This document shows, in pieces, positions 10,953 to 23,640 of a DNA stretch of 64,000 bases (position 1 is its first letter; each line of letters starts with the position of its first letter). Where the stretch lies: positions 1-64,000 of the forward strand of contig MU385722.1 in the NCBI GenBank assembly GCA_022497155.1. Direction: 5' to 3'. The position numbers and the translations under genes were made by a program. Below the pieces are notes generated by a model, which had not been told where the DNA came from, searched no databases, and saw only the letters and a list, made by a program, of their open reading frames with translations. This stretch comes from Whalleya microplaca (taxonomy: Eukaryota; Ascomycota; Sordariomycetes; Xylariales; Xylariaceae).

Positions 10953-12280
10953 TGTCGGGATTATCATTTCATGACGCAGTTATCTATGGATATGGATGTT
11001 CTGGAGGACTTTCAAAAAAAAGGGGGGAGGCGGAGGTGGGGTCTGCCTCGAAAGTTATTGGAGTAAGGTTTGATATGAAAGCGAGTGCCGTGTCTGGATA
11101 CCCTCTTTTCTCATTTTCAGGACATTGAAAAGTCAAGGTGGGAAGGGCCCCCGTTTCTGGCTGTGGCATTGTTGGTTATATGTATCAGCGTCAGTTATTC
11201 TCATCAGGTACATGTAGCGTTGGCCATTCTTATTGAAAAGACTTCGATGAGGCCTTATTACCCGTGCCTACCCAACCAAGAGCTGTAGAAGCGTGTCGCA
11301 ATTTTTTGACAGTTAAAGGTTGGTGATACTCTGTCCTTAGCTATTGGTTGAAAATCGTAGTCTAACTCCTGGGAATTTTCGCTAGAATATAGGGGGTTTG
11401 GTAGCTCATATTTCGTACTATAATTCACCCCAGAACTTGGAGTTTACAACAGCGAACGGGCATCCGTACTATCTTTTGATAGGATTGTCCTAGTCCAGGC
11501 AACTCTACATGTATTCTTAAACTAACCAGCCTGTCAGAAACATGTAGTTTCAATCGGCTTTAATTCTTTATAACGTTGAAACATACGTATATACTTGAGC
11601 TATACTCAATGTCTCATACGATTTCCAGTGTCTTAATATCGGGTAATCAAGGGTTATAACACGACTCATAGATTATTCCAGCTTATTGAATAATAAGGCT
11701 AGAGTTTATACGACAGTAACAGCCTATAGTTGTCAGGAACGCCCCTCACAGGACAGGACGGATACTCCGTCCTTAGATAGCTCTCCACCAGGGCTGTCAG
11801 TCCTGGAGAGACGATCAATCATACATCTCACAAAGTCACCAATTGGTCTACCATCACAAATGGTAGCACCTGTCTCGTTACGATACGGGAACCATAACCA
11901 TACCATAAAACCCCTTGTCAATAAATCTTTTCCATCCAATAAGAACCATACGCTGGCACGCCTACGTATTGAGCGTTGGTCTTTTCCTCGTCTCGTTTTG
12001 TTCTGTCCCGTTCTGTGTCTTGGCCTGTGTTTTACAGAGGAAAAATCAGTGTTTTACAGAGGAAGAATCAGTGTTTTACAGAGGAAGAATCGGCCTCCAT
12101 CCTCAGCTATAGTATCCCATCCGGAACCCACGGAATCAGTCGAGTCTGATACCCCTAAGTCGATTACCGAAATCGACAAGCTTATGATACCAGCCCATAC
12201 ATACTCAATCCTTACACAGCACGGATCTTTGCCGCAACCAAATGTCGTCCATAAGCCCCATTCTCATCTGAGACATCCGT
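10953..12280. other. Gene-free, decayed interval
   Basis: Beyond the GGPP synthase 3' flank there is no supported gene. An open frame from 11,686 to 12,282 has no family motifs and runs through a 22-bp triplicate repeat, so it is not called. The sequence merges into a possible retroelement remnant. Confidence 0.45.
12027..12092. repeat. 22-bp direct repeat, three copies
   Basis: Three head-to-tail copies of a unit beginning GTGTTTTACAGAGGAA and ending AATC, at 12,027, 12,049 and 12,071. The copies differ at one or two positions. Because 22 is not a multiple of three, the array shifts frame at each copy, which argues against a coding role. Confidence 0.9.
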
Positions 12281-12282
12281 AG

Positions 12283-12680
12283 ACATCGAGTCTGAGGATT
12301 ACCATACCCCTGAGTGTGAGTATACGGAAGATAGCGCGATAACTGATCCCACGTTTGCTGGACTTCCGGGCGAAGATGCTGAGATCTGCTTGCAAGATTG
12401 CAAGACCACAGCATCGGACAAGCGAGACCCCGAAAGCTATGCATTCACTATCTTCTGCAGTAGTCTCATTGCCTCTCGTGTCAAACATTGGTACAACACG
12501 GTACTCAGAAAAGAAGTTCGCCGTGATTGGACCAAGACACAAGAAACCTTCCTCGCAAAGTATGATACCGAAGATATAGAGGCCAATCGAATCAATGTCC
12601 TTGTCCACCTGCTAGTGTGGGTGAGTTATCGTTCAGTGGGGTTACTGAGGCTCTTAGATCTTCTATAGATTCTTCAACCA
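12283..12680 (+). pseudogene. Possible retrotransposon gag-like remnant
   Basis: One frame around 12,390-12,620 reads SSLIASRVKHWYNTVL, then VRRDWTKTQETFLAKYDTED. The spacing of W-Y, V-R-x-x-W, F and Y resembles the capsid-like gag domain of fungal LTR retroelements. No protease, reverse transcriptase or LTR was found beside it, and flanking frames carry stops. The assignment is tentative. Confidence 0.3.
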
Positions 12681-14100
12681 CAGATGAGGTATGTTGCCCG
12701 GAGGAGGAGTCGTCGGTTAGCGGTAGAAAATTCTGTCTTCTACCCTGCAGGTCTGCTATATTTTGTAATATCTTATCTACCAGCTCTTAGTGGTTTCCCA
12801 CGGGTGTTGGGTCGACCGAATAGAATCCTGGTGGTGTGTCTAGGTGTCCTTGTACAAAAGATCTTGCCCGAGTATGAGGTGTCGGTCTGTCGACAACTGG
12901 GCTGCTGACAACTGGGCTAGGGGCAACTGAACTGTCAATCTGTGTATGTACGTGTATTTGGTTAATAGGGGTTTTAGGGCCGTCGTTTGTCACCTGTCCT
13001 GGGTCTTCAATCTTCTTCTTTTGATGCTTGCAAATGAGATTCGGACATTATCGCGTCATTCAGTTTGTCATTATTAACAGATGGGAATTAACAGCCCCTT
13101 ATTCCTAGGAGACTATTGATGAGTCAAATAATGGTGATTGTACCTGGCCAGCAAATCCATGCTACCTACGTCAACTTCATTAGACCAGACTCCTCGATCA
13201 AATTTCCGACGTTTTCAAACTAATAAGCACTCGATACCAATACTGGTACATTAATTTATACAGCAGGTGCAGGTGTCCCTCTATGTGTTTTCCAAGGAGC
13301 AGAACGCAACAAGGCTCTATCAGAATAGAGTTAGCAACTTCATGTTCATTGGGGAAGACAACTCTAGAGTTACTAGTACATTATCTAGTTCCGGGGGTTG
13401 CGAGCTGCTTTGTGTTTCTATCGTTGGATCGCTTCCAGTATACTTCCCTGGGACCTCGACACCTCTTCGACTCGTGTTCCACCTTACTTGATCGTAAACT
13501 GGATGGCTCTGATATGAACACCTGATATCACTTCCCCTCTATCAGACCTCTGAAGACAATGACACAAGATATGACTTGAGGAGTAATTGTTGGAAGCTTA
13601 TATTAACATAACTGTGTCAGATTTTGTGCATAATTCTCATCTGCCACGGAATAAATATAGATGTATCGCAACCTGACTCACAGGAATATCTTGGCTGGGG
13701 GTAATAACCGAGGTCGAATAATTATAATCGCTTTTGACATTCCCTACGCGCCGTCTAGTAACATAGGCATTCAGCCAACAGCGAGCTCAATCAGCCTCCG
13801 ACTATCATAATGTATATCAGAGGCTAGCGGCACTTCTACTTATCCAACCAGGTTAAACAAGTCTTATTCTTAGTCGCCTAGCCCATCATCATCGTAATCT
13901 TGACCGTAACTAACACACATTACCAAATAGGCGAAGAAGCTCTGCATGCTGGAGAATGGCTGGTCTATCTTTAGAATACGATCTATCGTCTTACACGGGT
14001 GCTTTCAAGTTTGATTGGGGCCCCAAACGATGTCGGGACCATGTTTGGTAATGCAAGATGCGATAACCTGTATGAGATGCTGCGGGCTACTATCTGCATC
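12681..14100. other. Gene-free interval
   Basis: AT-moderate sequence with only short, motif-free open frames. It separates the decayed repeat region from the P450 remnant. Nothing further was recognised. Confidence 0.45.
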
Positions 14101-14224
14101 CCTTGCGCAGCTTTGCCACATGCGCGCAGACTATCCGCACAGTAAGTAAATTCCTCCCTTGTCTTCTAATGGTTCTTTTATATATGCACTTAGTGTACTA
14201 TCTCGCTGAGCCTTCACGGGCCTC

Positions 14225-15212
14225 CATTCGTGCGGCAGCGATGTTTTGGTTTACGGCGTTTGTAGCACCAATTCCGCTACTGATGACGGTACGCTTCATC
14301 AGTTGGGTACGGTCCATACTGCAGAACTACGCCGCAGCCCGCACGATCGGCGTTCCCTTACGTGTCATCCCCTTCAGCCCTTTTAACCCGTTCTGGTCCC
14401 TCGTAGACCGTAAGATTGCCTTAACTCTCCACCGCTTACCATATATTGGAGATAATGTCATCACTTGCTACGGCTGGCGCGGATGGGATATAGAAGACAG
14501 GTGGCGGTCCCATCACGAGGTAGGAGACCTTTTCGTCCTGGTGACGCGTACAATATGGTTCAGACCAGTGACCCAGAAGCTACAATGAGCATCTTCAAGT
14601 GAAACGCCGACTTTCCGCGACCGGTTTGGGTCAATGATGTTCTCGGCGTCTTGGGCCCGAACATATCTTGTGCTGAGGGCCAGTCATGGGCTCAACGTGC
14701 TTGCTCGGGCTGGGTTTGGTAAGTCGTTCAAGTTTCGGGGTCACGAGGAGAAACTAGTCGACGAGATCTAATCTATGAGTTACAGGGAGTCCTTAGGCCT
14801 CATTCTAGAGAATTGCATCATTATCTTGGCTCCCGGTCCCAAGAACTTGACATTCCTTGCCCGGTACTGGCTCCCATCTAAGCTCAAGTTCATAAGTGAG
14901 GCAGTTGTTTCATTTCAGACACACATGACGACCATGTATGAGGAGCAGAAGCTGGCTTTCTCGGCTGGGGAAAAGGATTCAGATAACAACCTCACGACAC
15001 TCCTGGTTCGCGCGTCACAAGAAGCTGCCAATGAGCAATCAGGGGGCCTCACCGAGAGCGAGATATACGGTAATATGTTCACCTTCAACTTCGCTGGTCA
15101 CGATACAACAGCCCACAGCCCACAGTTCTACATTTGCCCTATACTTCCTCGCGGCGAAGCCCGAGGTGCAGGATGTAACGAAGCCGTTACCACAGGTCTT
15201 GATTTGATATAA
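14225..15212 (+). pseudogene. Cytochrome P450 remnant
   Basis: The N-terminal anchor and Pro-rich hinge read through FVAPIPLLMTVRFISWV and VIPFSPFNPFWSLVDRK to YGWRGWDIEDRWRSHHEVGD. Near 14,550 the frame shifts: the adjacent frame continues NMVQTSDPEATMSIFK, then a stop (TGA), then NADFPRPVWVNDVLGVLGPN. About 80-100 residues expected after SCAEGQSWAQ are missing; a new frame resumes at LNVLARAGFGKSFKFRG near 14,690. The stretch 14,775-15,110 contains the I-helix FNFAGHDTTAH (AGxDT motif). A further shift near 15,120 precedes FALYFLAAKPEVQD. The ExxR helix and the heme-binding Cys loop are absent. It is therefore a dead monooxygenase gene, next to and transcribed toward the PKS 3' end. Confidence 0.85.
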
Positions 15213-15342
15213 CAGAAGGCGTAGAAGGTGAATACTTAGATTGATCGCTGGCTAGCTAAAAGAGAGACTATCTAAAGGTCGGCGAACTAGAGTCTTTTAT
15301 ATCTGAATAGCCTCCTTGTTACCAAGATGAGTCGCCAAGCCA

Positions 15343-18300
15343 CTATTTCCTCTTGGCGACACGTAACTTACGTGTTAGGTGGTTGCGGGGATATTCAGGA
15401 ATGGATGGTTGTGACAGCCCCTCACCAGCACTTGTGAGTTTCTCGGTTACGTAACTAGCAACGACAGCTAAGCTTTTGCTTGAGCTCAATATATCAAGGA
15501 AAGGTACGTCAACTTTGAAAGAGGCCCACAACCAAGAGCGAAATTCCGTCGCAAGCATGCTATCGATGCCGAAGTCTGCAAGGGGCTTCTGATCATCAAT
15601 TTTTTCTGGGGACACGAGCATCAGCTTAGAGAACTGTTTCCGTATCAGTCTCAAAGCTGCAATTCCTAAAGATGGTGCATCTGCCTCAGACAAAAATATC
15701 TCAGCGGCGTTTGTTGCAATGTTCTTCAACCAGGGGATATCAACTGCGAGATGGCTGAGCTGTCTGCCGTGATGCTCGGCATCTTGGGACAATTGATGGA
15801 CGGCGAGAGCCGCGGCAATAATAGCCATTCGTGGGTCTTGCATCGTGCCTTCATTTGCGTTGATACCCCGAGATGGATCCCGGATCCCCAAAGGTTCCAA
15901 TCCAGTTAGAACATGCGAGCCCGAGGAATCGTTGGAAGTTTGGGCGTCCGTCGAAATCCCATCCCCAGATAGTGCAAGGTCAATTACCTGGAGAAATTCA
16001 TTTTCGTTGAATGGCTGGATTCCCCTACGCAACAGCAGGGCTTCTACTTTAGGGTTATCATGTAGATATCCCACTTCTTCAATCATTCCAAGCCCAATTG
16101 ACACAGCTGGTTTCCCTTGGCAGCGGCGAAAGCGAGCGAAGGCATTAAGGAAGGCATTAGCAGCACAGTAATTGCTCTCTGCCACCGATCCGACGCTACC
16201 GGTTACAGATGATGTCAATAAGAAAAAGTCAAGTGCTCCATCGAAGCCGTTTAATGCTTTATGGAGGTTCCATGTGCCTGTCCGCTTAGGTTGAATCGCC
16301 TTGTGCCACTGTAGCATCTAAGGTTAGCATTTCCTGGATGTCAAGCTACCAAAACTTTCCAGGGCCTGGCTTTTGAGCCAGGAACCCTTTGATATAGCAC
16401 AATATCGAATTTCTCATCGACATACTCTGAAAGGGGGAATAATGAATCTGGGAGTAACTTACTGCCTCACTATTCATACGGTAAAACAGTGCCTCTTGAA
16501 GTCCCATAGCAGCTTGGATGACGCCACCTATAGGCTTTCCAGTCTCTCTACAGGCATCCACAGCTTTGGTAACGTCAGTAAGATGCGACACGTCCCCACG
16601 GACTACAGCCACTTCAGCTCCCACACTCTCTATATGGGACACAAGCTCGCGTGCTGCGGATCTTTCGGAACCCGTTCTTCCTAAAAAGACAAAGTTTCGT
16701 GCTCCGCGTGCCATCATCCATCTGCTCAGACTTCTACCAAGCCCCCCTAGACAACCAACAAGAAGGTATACTTTATCTTGATCGAAGCAGGTAAGATACG
16801 TCGAGGGTACTACCTATTACACAGAATCTGTTGAGTTTGCCGCCCGTGATATAAATTTCATGGGGAGTCTTTAAACTTACTGGGATGCGACTTTCGGGAT
16901 TCTCCATAGATATAACTATCTTTCCTACTCTGTCCATGGAAGAAAAGTAGCTGTACGCCTTTGCTATGTCTGTTACATCAAAAGAGGTGATGGGCGCTGC
17001 CTGAATCTGCCCTGAGCGATACAAACTGAGCGCTTCATTCATTTTGCTAAGTACAATATCAGAACTGCAGCATAGTGACATGGACATCCTCGCCGGAAAC
17101 TCACCAAATCAAAATGTCTCGATGAAACTTGCGTTCGCTATACCACAATTCTGTCAAATCAAATGACGTGAAAGTTGCATTGCGCAGAAATACGTCCACT
17201 GCAACATTGTGAATTAGTTTTACTTCGTAGAATGGTGGGTAAATTCAACGGCCTTCATATGAACTTGTTCAAGGGTGTATATCTTCAAGTATATCCTAGC
17301 AGCGCCATTTGGCCGCTGAAATAGACCAGAAGGGGAAATGAATGATACCGGATGTTACTCACTATCAAGCTTGCCGGCGTCGATCAACTCCCGTTTCCCA
17401 ACTTCAACGAATCGTCCAAAATTAGCGACGCAGCGCCAACCCGCATGCATCAAGTCTCCTGTTAGCGAGTTGATCACGACATCAACGCCTCGTCCTTCCG
17501 TAGACGCCATGATATCCTCGACAAAGGATTCATCACGGGAACTGAAAATGTGCGAGGGGGAGAGTCCCAGTTTTTCTACCATAAACCTCTTCTTAGCCGC
17601 TGAGCCGACGGTGCTGTAGATGATCGCCCCGATGCGTTGCGCGATCGTGATAGCTGCAACACCTAAAGCCCCGGAGCCGGCGTGGATCAAGACCGATTCG
17701 CCTGCCTGCAGGTTCGCACGGTCATTCAGCGCATAAAGGGCCGTGCAGTAGACCGTGGCAAGCGTTGGCATCACGATAAACTCCTCGTCCGGCAGCATCT
17801 TGAACGCCGACCATGCGGGCACACGTTCTGTCGTGGAAAAATGATTCGGTGCCATCACGACCACACGGTCGCCCTCTCGCAAGTCTACCACGTCAGGTCC
17901 GACTGCCGTCACAATGCCACTGAACTCGAGACTCGTTGTGCCTCCGCGGGTTTCCACGCGTCCGCCCATGGCATATATATCCTTGGCATTGAGACTGACA
18001 GCTTTAACAGCCACGTCCACAAAGCCGGCCGGGGGAGCTGTGCTTGGTACGCACACTTGCTGGAAGTACATCGAGTCACCGAGGCCTACCTTATCTATAG
18101 AAAGATGGGCTTGTCCGGCTTCGGCGATGGTGCATACTTGCTTAGGTTCATCTTTCTCCAACCGCCTCCGGAATGCTAAGTTGCGATCGAAATCTGGACC
18201 GAAACGGCTGATATAGAGCAGACCATCCTGCTGCATAAACTCCTTATCATCTAAGTCGTGGTATGGTATTAGCGCTTGTACGACATTTTGGCACGTGGAT

Positions 18301-21300
18301 TGGGTATAAGAATGTGAATTCTTGATGTTTCCCACATCCATTACCGAGAAGCGTAGCGATGGCTGTTCTAGCATAAGTGCTCGAGCGAATCCGTTGGAGA
18401 GTGCCAAATCAGGATTTGGGTCTCCAATCATATTTGCACCGGTAATCCATAGTATATCAGTTACTTTTTCCGTTATACGATGTAATAAATCCATGTCTTC
18501 AGAGCTTATAGAAGCGAGGAGCTCGTGCTCCACCTCGAGAAGGGAAATGCATGCCACATTTTCGGAAATGTCAGCGGCGTTGAGCTTGTCGAATTCGATA
18601 TATCTGGCTTGGTTTACACCAGCACTCTGTTTTATGTGTTCAACCAGAGACTCGGCGAACTCTAACACAATCGGGGAAGGGTGGCGAACCTAAAGGTATG
18701 GTTATTATGATACACGCAACGGCAGAGTAAGGGAACAGGATAGAGTCTAACAATATTTAGGAATAGACTTACTAGGACTATCACATTTCTACCTTGAAGT
18801 GATATTGGATTCCTCTCGCGGATTGCCAGCAGGCTCTGCTCGCCAACTTTCAATGTTGTGAACGAAGCAGATTGAAGGCTGACCCGTAGGCTAGAGTCCA
18901 CATTACTGCCTAGAACTACACCATAATCACTGAGTAGGGAGGTAATTTGCTCCAGCTCACGTGCCCAAACGCCACTCAGTTTATCCTGCCGAATGAGAGG
19001 CAGTCAGAAATCTTCAGTTTCCCGAGTGTTATATTTGGTTGCACTCACCCCTGAAATAAGAATTATATCAAATGGTCCCACAATTTCACCCTTCCTCAAT
19101 TCAACGCTGTCTTTGCCAAATGTATGAGTGTGCCACGACTTGCATCGTGGGAAGGCTGTTTCGTTATCTAGTAAGCTAAGTAGCTGTTTCTTGTGGCACT
19201 CATATTCGCCACCAAGGTCCAGCACACGCATTTGAGGAGTCTTGTGGCCAACCAGATCAATAATCGCTGCAATATCGGAGATATAATTATCATCGCCGAG
19301 TACAAAGCTCTTCCACTTAAACGTCCTCTTAATGTAATCGTTTAGTTCAGCTTCTCCTCGCTGGTTGATTCTTAGAATATCTGGCTTCCAGTGCGTGAAT
19401 AGACATGGATAGCGTTGCAGACGATTGCTTCCCGCAGGATCCTGCGTCTTGCCCGTATACATCTGCATCTGCACATCTTTGAGATGGACTTTTGGCGTAC
19501 CGTGGGCGTCCCACAAAGTGCAGTCGATTCGCCGAGTTGTGAATCCTGTCGTAGTCGTCTGGGAGTGAATGATAGCTTCACCACCTTTGTCGTTATGTGT
19601 CATCATTCCAATACGACATTCAGAGATAAACACAGGCAGAAAGGCTCGAAGTGTACTTAGGTTGCCAGCTGTGCTACCAAAAATTGCTGCTTGCACGCAG
19701 GCATCAACGACAAGGGGATGGACGGGATAATGCGAGTGCCGATGGTCGATGATCAAGGGATTTAGCAAGGTGCTTGACAAAGCTGCTGAACGAACCCGAC
19801 TGCGGTCAGTCCGCAGGCTGTCGAGTAACTGAAACTGTGACCCGAAGCAGAGGCCTTCTTGTGCGAGTTTGTTGTACCATGGGACCATTGATGGCCAGGT
19901 CTCATAATGTTGTGTGTCGTGTACTGTGAGAGTCTCTCGAAATTCAGTAGAGTTGACCGTACGGAGGCTACCGGCGCAATGCAGCGTTGCTTGTCCATCT
20001 CTCCACAAGGAGATCTGAAAGTCAAACCAGTCAGCTGCAACGCTTGCGGTCGATATTTTGCGTTGCGACATGCTGGTGTGCAACTCCACTTCCTTTACAT
20101 GTTCGTTCCCTTCATGTAGCACTAGGGCTGCACTTATCTTCACGTTTCGAAACTCGAAGGCTGTTTTGTCGTGGCCAGCCCTATAATCTCCTGACGCACT
20201 TTGGTCATTGGCTTGGATCTGAGATATTGCCACCATAGCCATGTTGAGGTATCCTACGGCTGGGAAAACGATTTGTGTCTCGAGCTTGTGGTCTCGTAGC
20301 CATGATACCTCCTTCAAGCGCAGCACATTTCGCCAAGTCCAGTCTATGCCATTACCTGCCAGTTGAAGAACACCGAGAAGTTCGTGACGTACGAATCTCC
20401 GTTGACGGAGCTCGACGCTAGGCCGTGACTCGTCCCAAAGTAAGCCAGCTGTGTAGTCCCAGGGGTATGGAGGAATGGTAGTGAGTGGTGTCATGTTTCG
20501 CTTAGATATGTCGTTAATGTTGTCCCAATTGAGGTTGTAGCCACGGAGATAAAGTTCACCAACGACCTTTTTCATACGTATGTGTGCAGGTTCTTTTCGC
20601 ATTAATGTAGGGGTGTAGGGCAGGTTATTTAGGTTGAGTTCGTCCAGGATTTGTTTGATGGGCCCCTTGAGGGTTGAATGAGGTCCTATTTCAAGTAGGT
20701 AAAGTTTCTTCCCGTCGAGCATGCGAGCCATTGCAGAACTGAATTGAACAGGCTTCTCTAGGTTATTCCGCCAGTATTTGGCCATATTGGTGCCGCCACA
20801 AACCTCTGTTATGTCATGGCTGTCAACCCCAACGGAGGAATACATTTCCGCTGTCAATGTTTTAACTTGTGCTTCGTGAGGGAAGATAGGCGTTAGTAGG
20901 TCTTCGTATAGTGCACCAATGTCCTTCATCATGGGAGAGTGGTAGGCTCGTCCACCAGTCTCAAGTTTTCGAGAGAATATGTTGAGTCCTTGCATCGCAT
21001 CCAGCAAAATCTCGATTGAGGATGATGAGCCACTAAGTGTCACGCTATTGGGTGCATTGACACAAGCGACGGAGACTCCTGCTGGGCCTGTGATGAGACT
21101 CTCAGCATCCTGGGCAGACATCCCAACTGCCATCATACTGCCACAGGACGGCAGCTTTCCCACAACATATCCCCGGAAGTATGCCGTCAGGATAGCCTGT
21201 TTCATTGTGAGAAGGCCAGCTGCATACGCTGCCGCTATCTCACCTGACGAATGGCCGACCACGGCAGAAGGCAGGATACCCCAGTGACGTAGAAGATTAG

Positions 21301-23640
21301 TGAGGGCAACTTGAATAGCTGTGCAGAGGGGTTGACTTTGAGCAACGTGATGAACTAAACTAGAGTCTTCGCAAAGAGTTTGTTCCAATGTCCAGTTCGG
21401 GGTCAAGTCAGCGGGAAGTAATTGAAGGATACCATCAAGTTCACGAATCGTATTGAGGAATACATTATTCCCGTGCTGTAGTAGCTCCTTCGCCATGCCA
21501 GCATACTGAGCACCTTGACCGGTATAGATGAACGCGGTAGGGTAGGATTCTACAGTGTCCAACTCGGCAATATGAGCTACGTCGCTCTGAGGTAACTCGG
21601 TGCCTCCATCACTACCAGCCTGTGCTAGCAGAAATGCCTTCCGGCGCAGATGCGACCTTCTAGAGGCTAGGTTGAAAGCTAGCCGCTCAAGGTCATCCGA
21701 GTTGTAATGTGCGATCATTTTAGAAATATGATCAACGCGAGTCTCCAAGGCTTTGATTGACGTAGCTGATACAGGCATTAGGAACAACTTATCACTACTA
21801 CCTTGACCGGTACTTGTATCGGGAACCTGCGAACGAAAAGGCCTCATGTAGCTATCACTTGACTCGAGAATGCAGTGGGCATTAGCGCCACCGTATCCGA
21901 ATGCATTGATACTAGCTCGGCGAAGGGCTCGAGGCCAATCTTTCATTTCAGTCACAAGTTGTATATTGGCCGAATCCAGTTGTACTACATAACATGTTAG
22001 CATCTTTATTAGGGTAAAAATCTGTGTGGGCTCACATTTAGGATTCAAATTCTTCACACCACATGTCGGTGGAATTTTTGCATAGTGGAAAGCCAACACG
22101 ACTTTAATAAGTGATGTTAGGCCGCTGGCTGCTTCACTGTGACCAAGGCCTGGTTTTGCCTAGTTGATGGAAATCAGCCTGGAGAACGATTACTCTGAAA
22201 TGTGTCAAACAAGGAAATAATAGGAAGACAAGAATCCGATGAAACTATGAGGGATATAAAAAGCACTGACCGCTCCAATCAATAGGGGCAAACTTCCACG
22301 GCGGTTGAAACAGCTCCTAATCGCTTCTACTTCAATAGGATCGCCAATCGCTGTGCCCGTACCGTGGCATTCGACATAATCTGTACCAGTAACGCCAAGG
22401 GCAGCATTGGCATATGCCTTGCGAATAACTGCTTCTTGATCTTTGGAGCTTGGATGCGAAATTCCGGGAGTTCTTCCATTCCTATAAGACGTCATTAGAT
22501 CACACCATGCAATGTTCTTCATATAAAGGGCACTTGCGCATTGATGGCAGTTCCACGAATAACAGCCCATATCTTGTTACCATCTCGGCGGGCAGACGCC
22601 AGGGTTTTAAGGTACACGGCGTTTACGGCTTCTGCTCGTCCATAGCCATTGGCGGCTATGTCAAAGGTATGGCATGTCGAGGTGCGCGAGATAACCCCCC
22701 CTTTCATTGTCCCCATATGCTGCTCCGGACTTGTAATCAAGTTCGCGCTCGCAACGACAGCCCCATCACAGTCGCCTGACCTTAGAGCACAGACAGCATT
22801 GTGCAAGCAATAGAGGGATGAGGAGCATCCGGTATCAAGTGTAAAGCTGAAAATGGATATTAGCGAATCTAAGGTACTAAGTTAGCAAGGAATGGCCTAT
22901 CTACCTAGGACCATGTAAATCGAATACATGACTTATTCGATTTGATGCTATAGCGATCCCAGACCCAGTGGCACTATATCGATTAGAGTAGTCTGAATCA
23001 CGGGCCTGTCTCACTATATGGTCAAAGGTAAAGTTGCCGACATAAACACCCGTGTTAGTACCTGACATCTGCTCCATGGACACGCCAGCATTCTCAAAAC
23101 ATTCGAAAACCACTTCAAGAAGTTTCCTTTGCTGCGGGTCCATAGACATGGCCTCCAGTTTGTTGATTCCAAAAAAGTCATTGTCAAATTGGCGGACGTC
23201 TTCTTGTATGAAATAGCCACCGTCTGCATCCATGACTCCGGCGCGACTTCCATCGGGGTGATAGAATCCCTTGATATTGAACCGATCTACTGGAATCTGA
23301 CCCTGGGCAGATTCACCATTTGATAGGAAATTCCAGAGGTCCATAGGGGACTGTATACCTCCCGGTAAACGACATCCTGAAGCCAAACAATATTAGTTAC
23401 TGATGATAAAATCAATTGAAAAAAGTACCTATTCCGACAATACAAGCAAGGTCCTCCTCGTCTAAGTTGGACTCTTCGGTGTCTTGTTCAGTATGATTTG
23501 CATAGAATTCATCTTCTATTGCAGGACTGGCAGAAGCAAGGGCTAAAATTGTTAGCTTTCACATTAATGATGTTTACAGTCAGGGGCAACAGACTAGATA
23601 AGTTGTCAACCCCAACCTTTGAGGTCTTCGTCTCGATCAT
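15343..23640 (-). CDS. Highly reducing type I polyketide synthase (KS-AT-DH-degenerate MT-ER-KR-ACP)
   Basis: An iterative synthase that builds a reduced polyketide from acyl- and malonyl-CoA. Exons (complement): 23542-23429, 23376-22905, 22846-22538, 22481-22271, 22159-22036, 21984-19049, 18985-18773, 18689-17363, 17198-17105, 17046-16881, 16813-16463 and 16317-15343, plus a short first exon whose ATG is tentatively at 23,640. All phases agree; the protein has about 2,440 residues. KS: DTGCSSSL, VECHGTGT and GLGHSEA hold the Cys-His-His triad. AT: YTGQGAQYAG and GHSSGE. DH: WLRDHKLETQIVFP (His present) and LVVDACVQAA (Asp). MT: LDLGGEYE, without a proper SAM loop. ER: HAGSGALGVAAI. KR: LVGCLGGLGRS with the SSV and NYCAANAF catalytic region. 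ACP: DFGIDSMLATEFR. There is no C-terminal release domain, as is usual for HR-PKSs. The start exon is the weak point. Confidence 0.92.
22482..22537 (-). other. GC-AG intron inside the PKS ketosynthase
   Basis: The exon ends ATCAATGC and the intron begins GCAAGT, the classic non-canonical GC donor. It ends CTTATAG 56 nt later, and the next exon begins GAATGGAAGAACT. Only this junction restores the conserved KS path TAINANGRTPGISHPS; the nearby GT (GTGCCC) gives the wrong phase. Confidence 0.75.
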
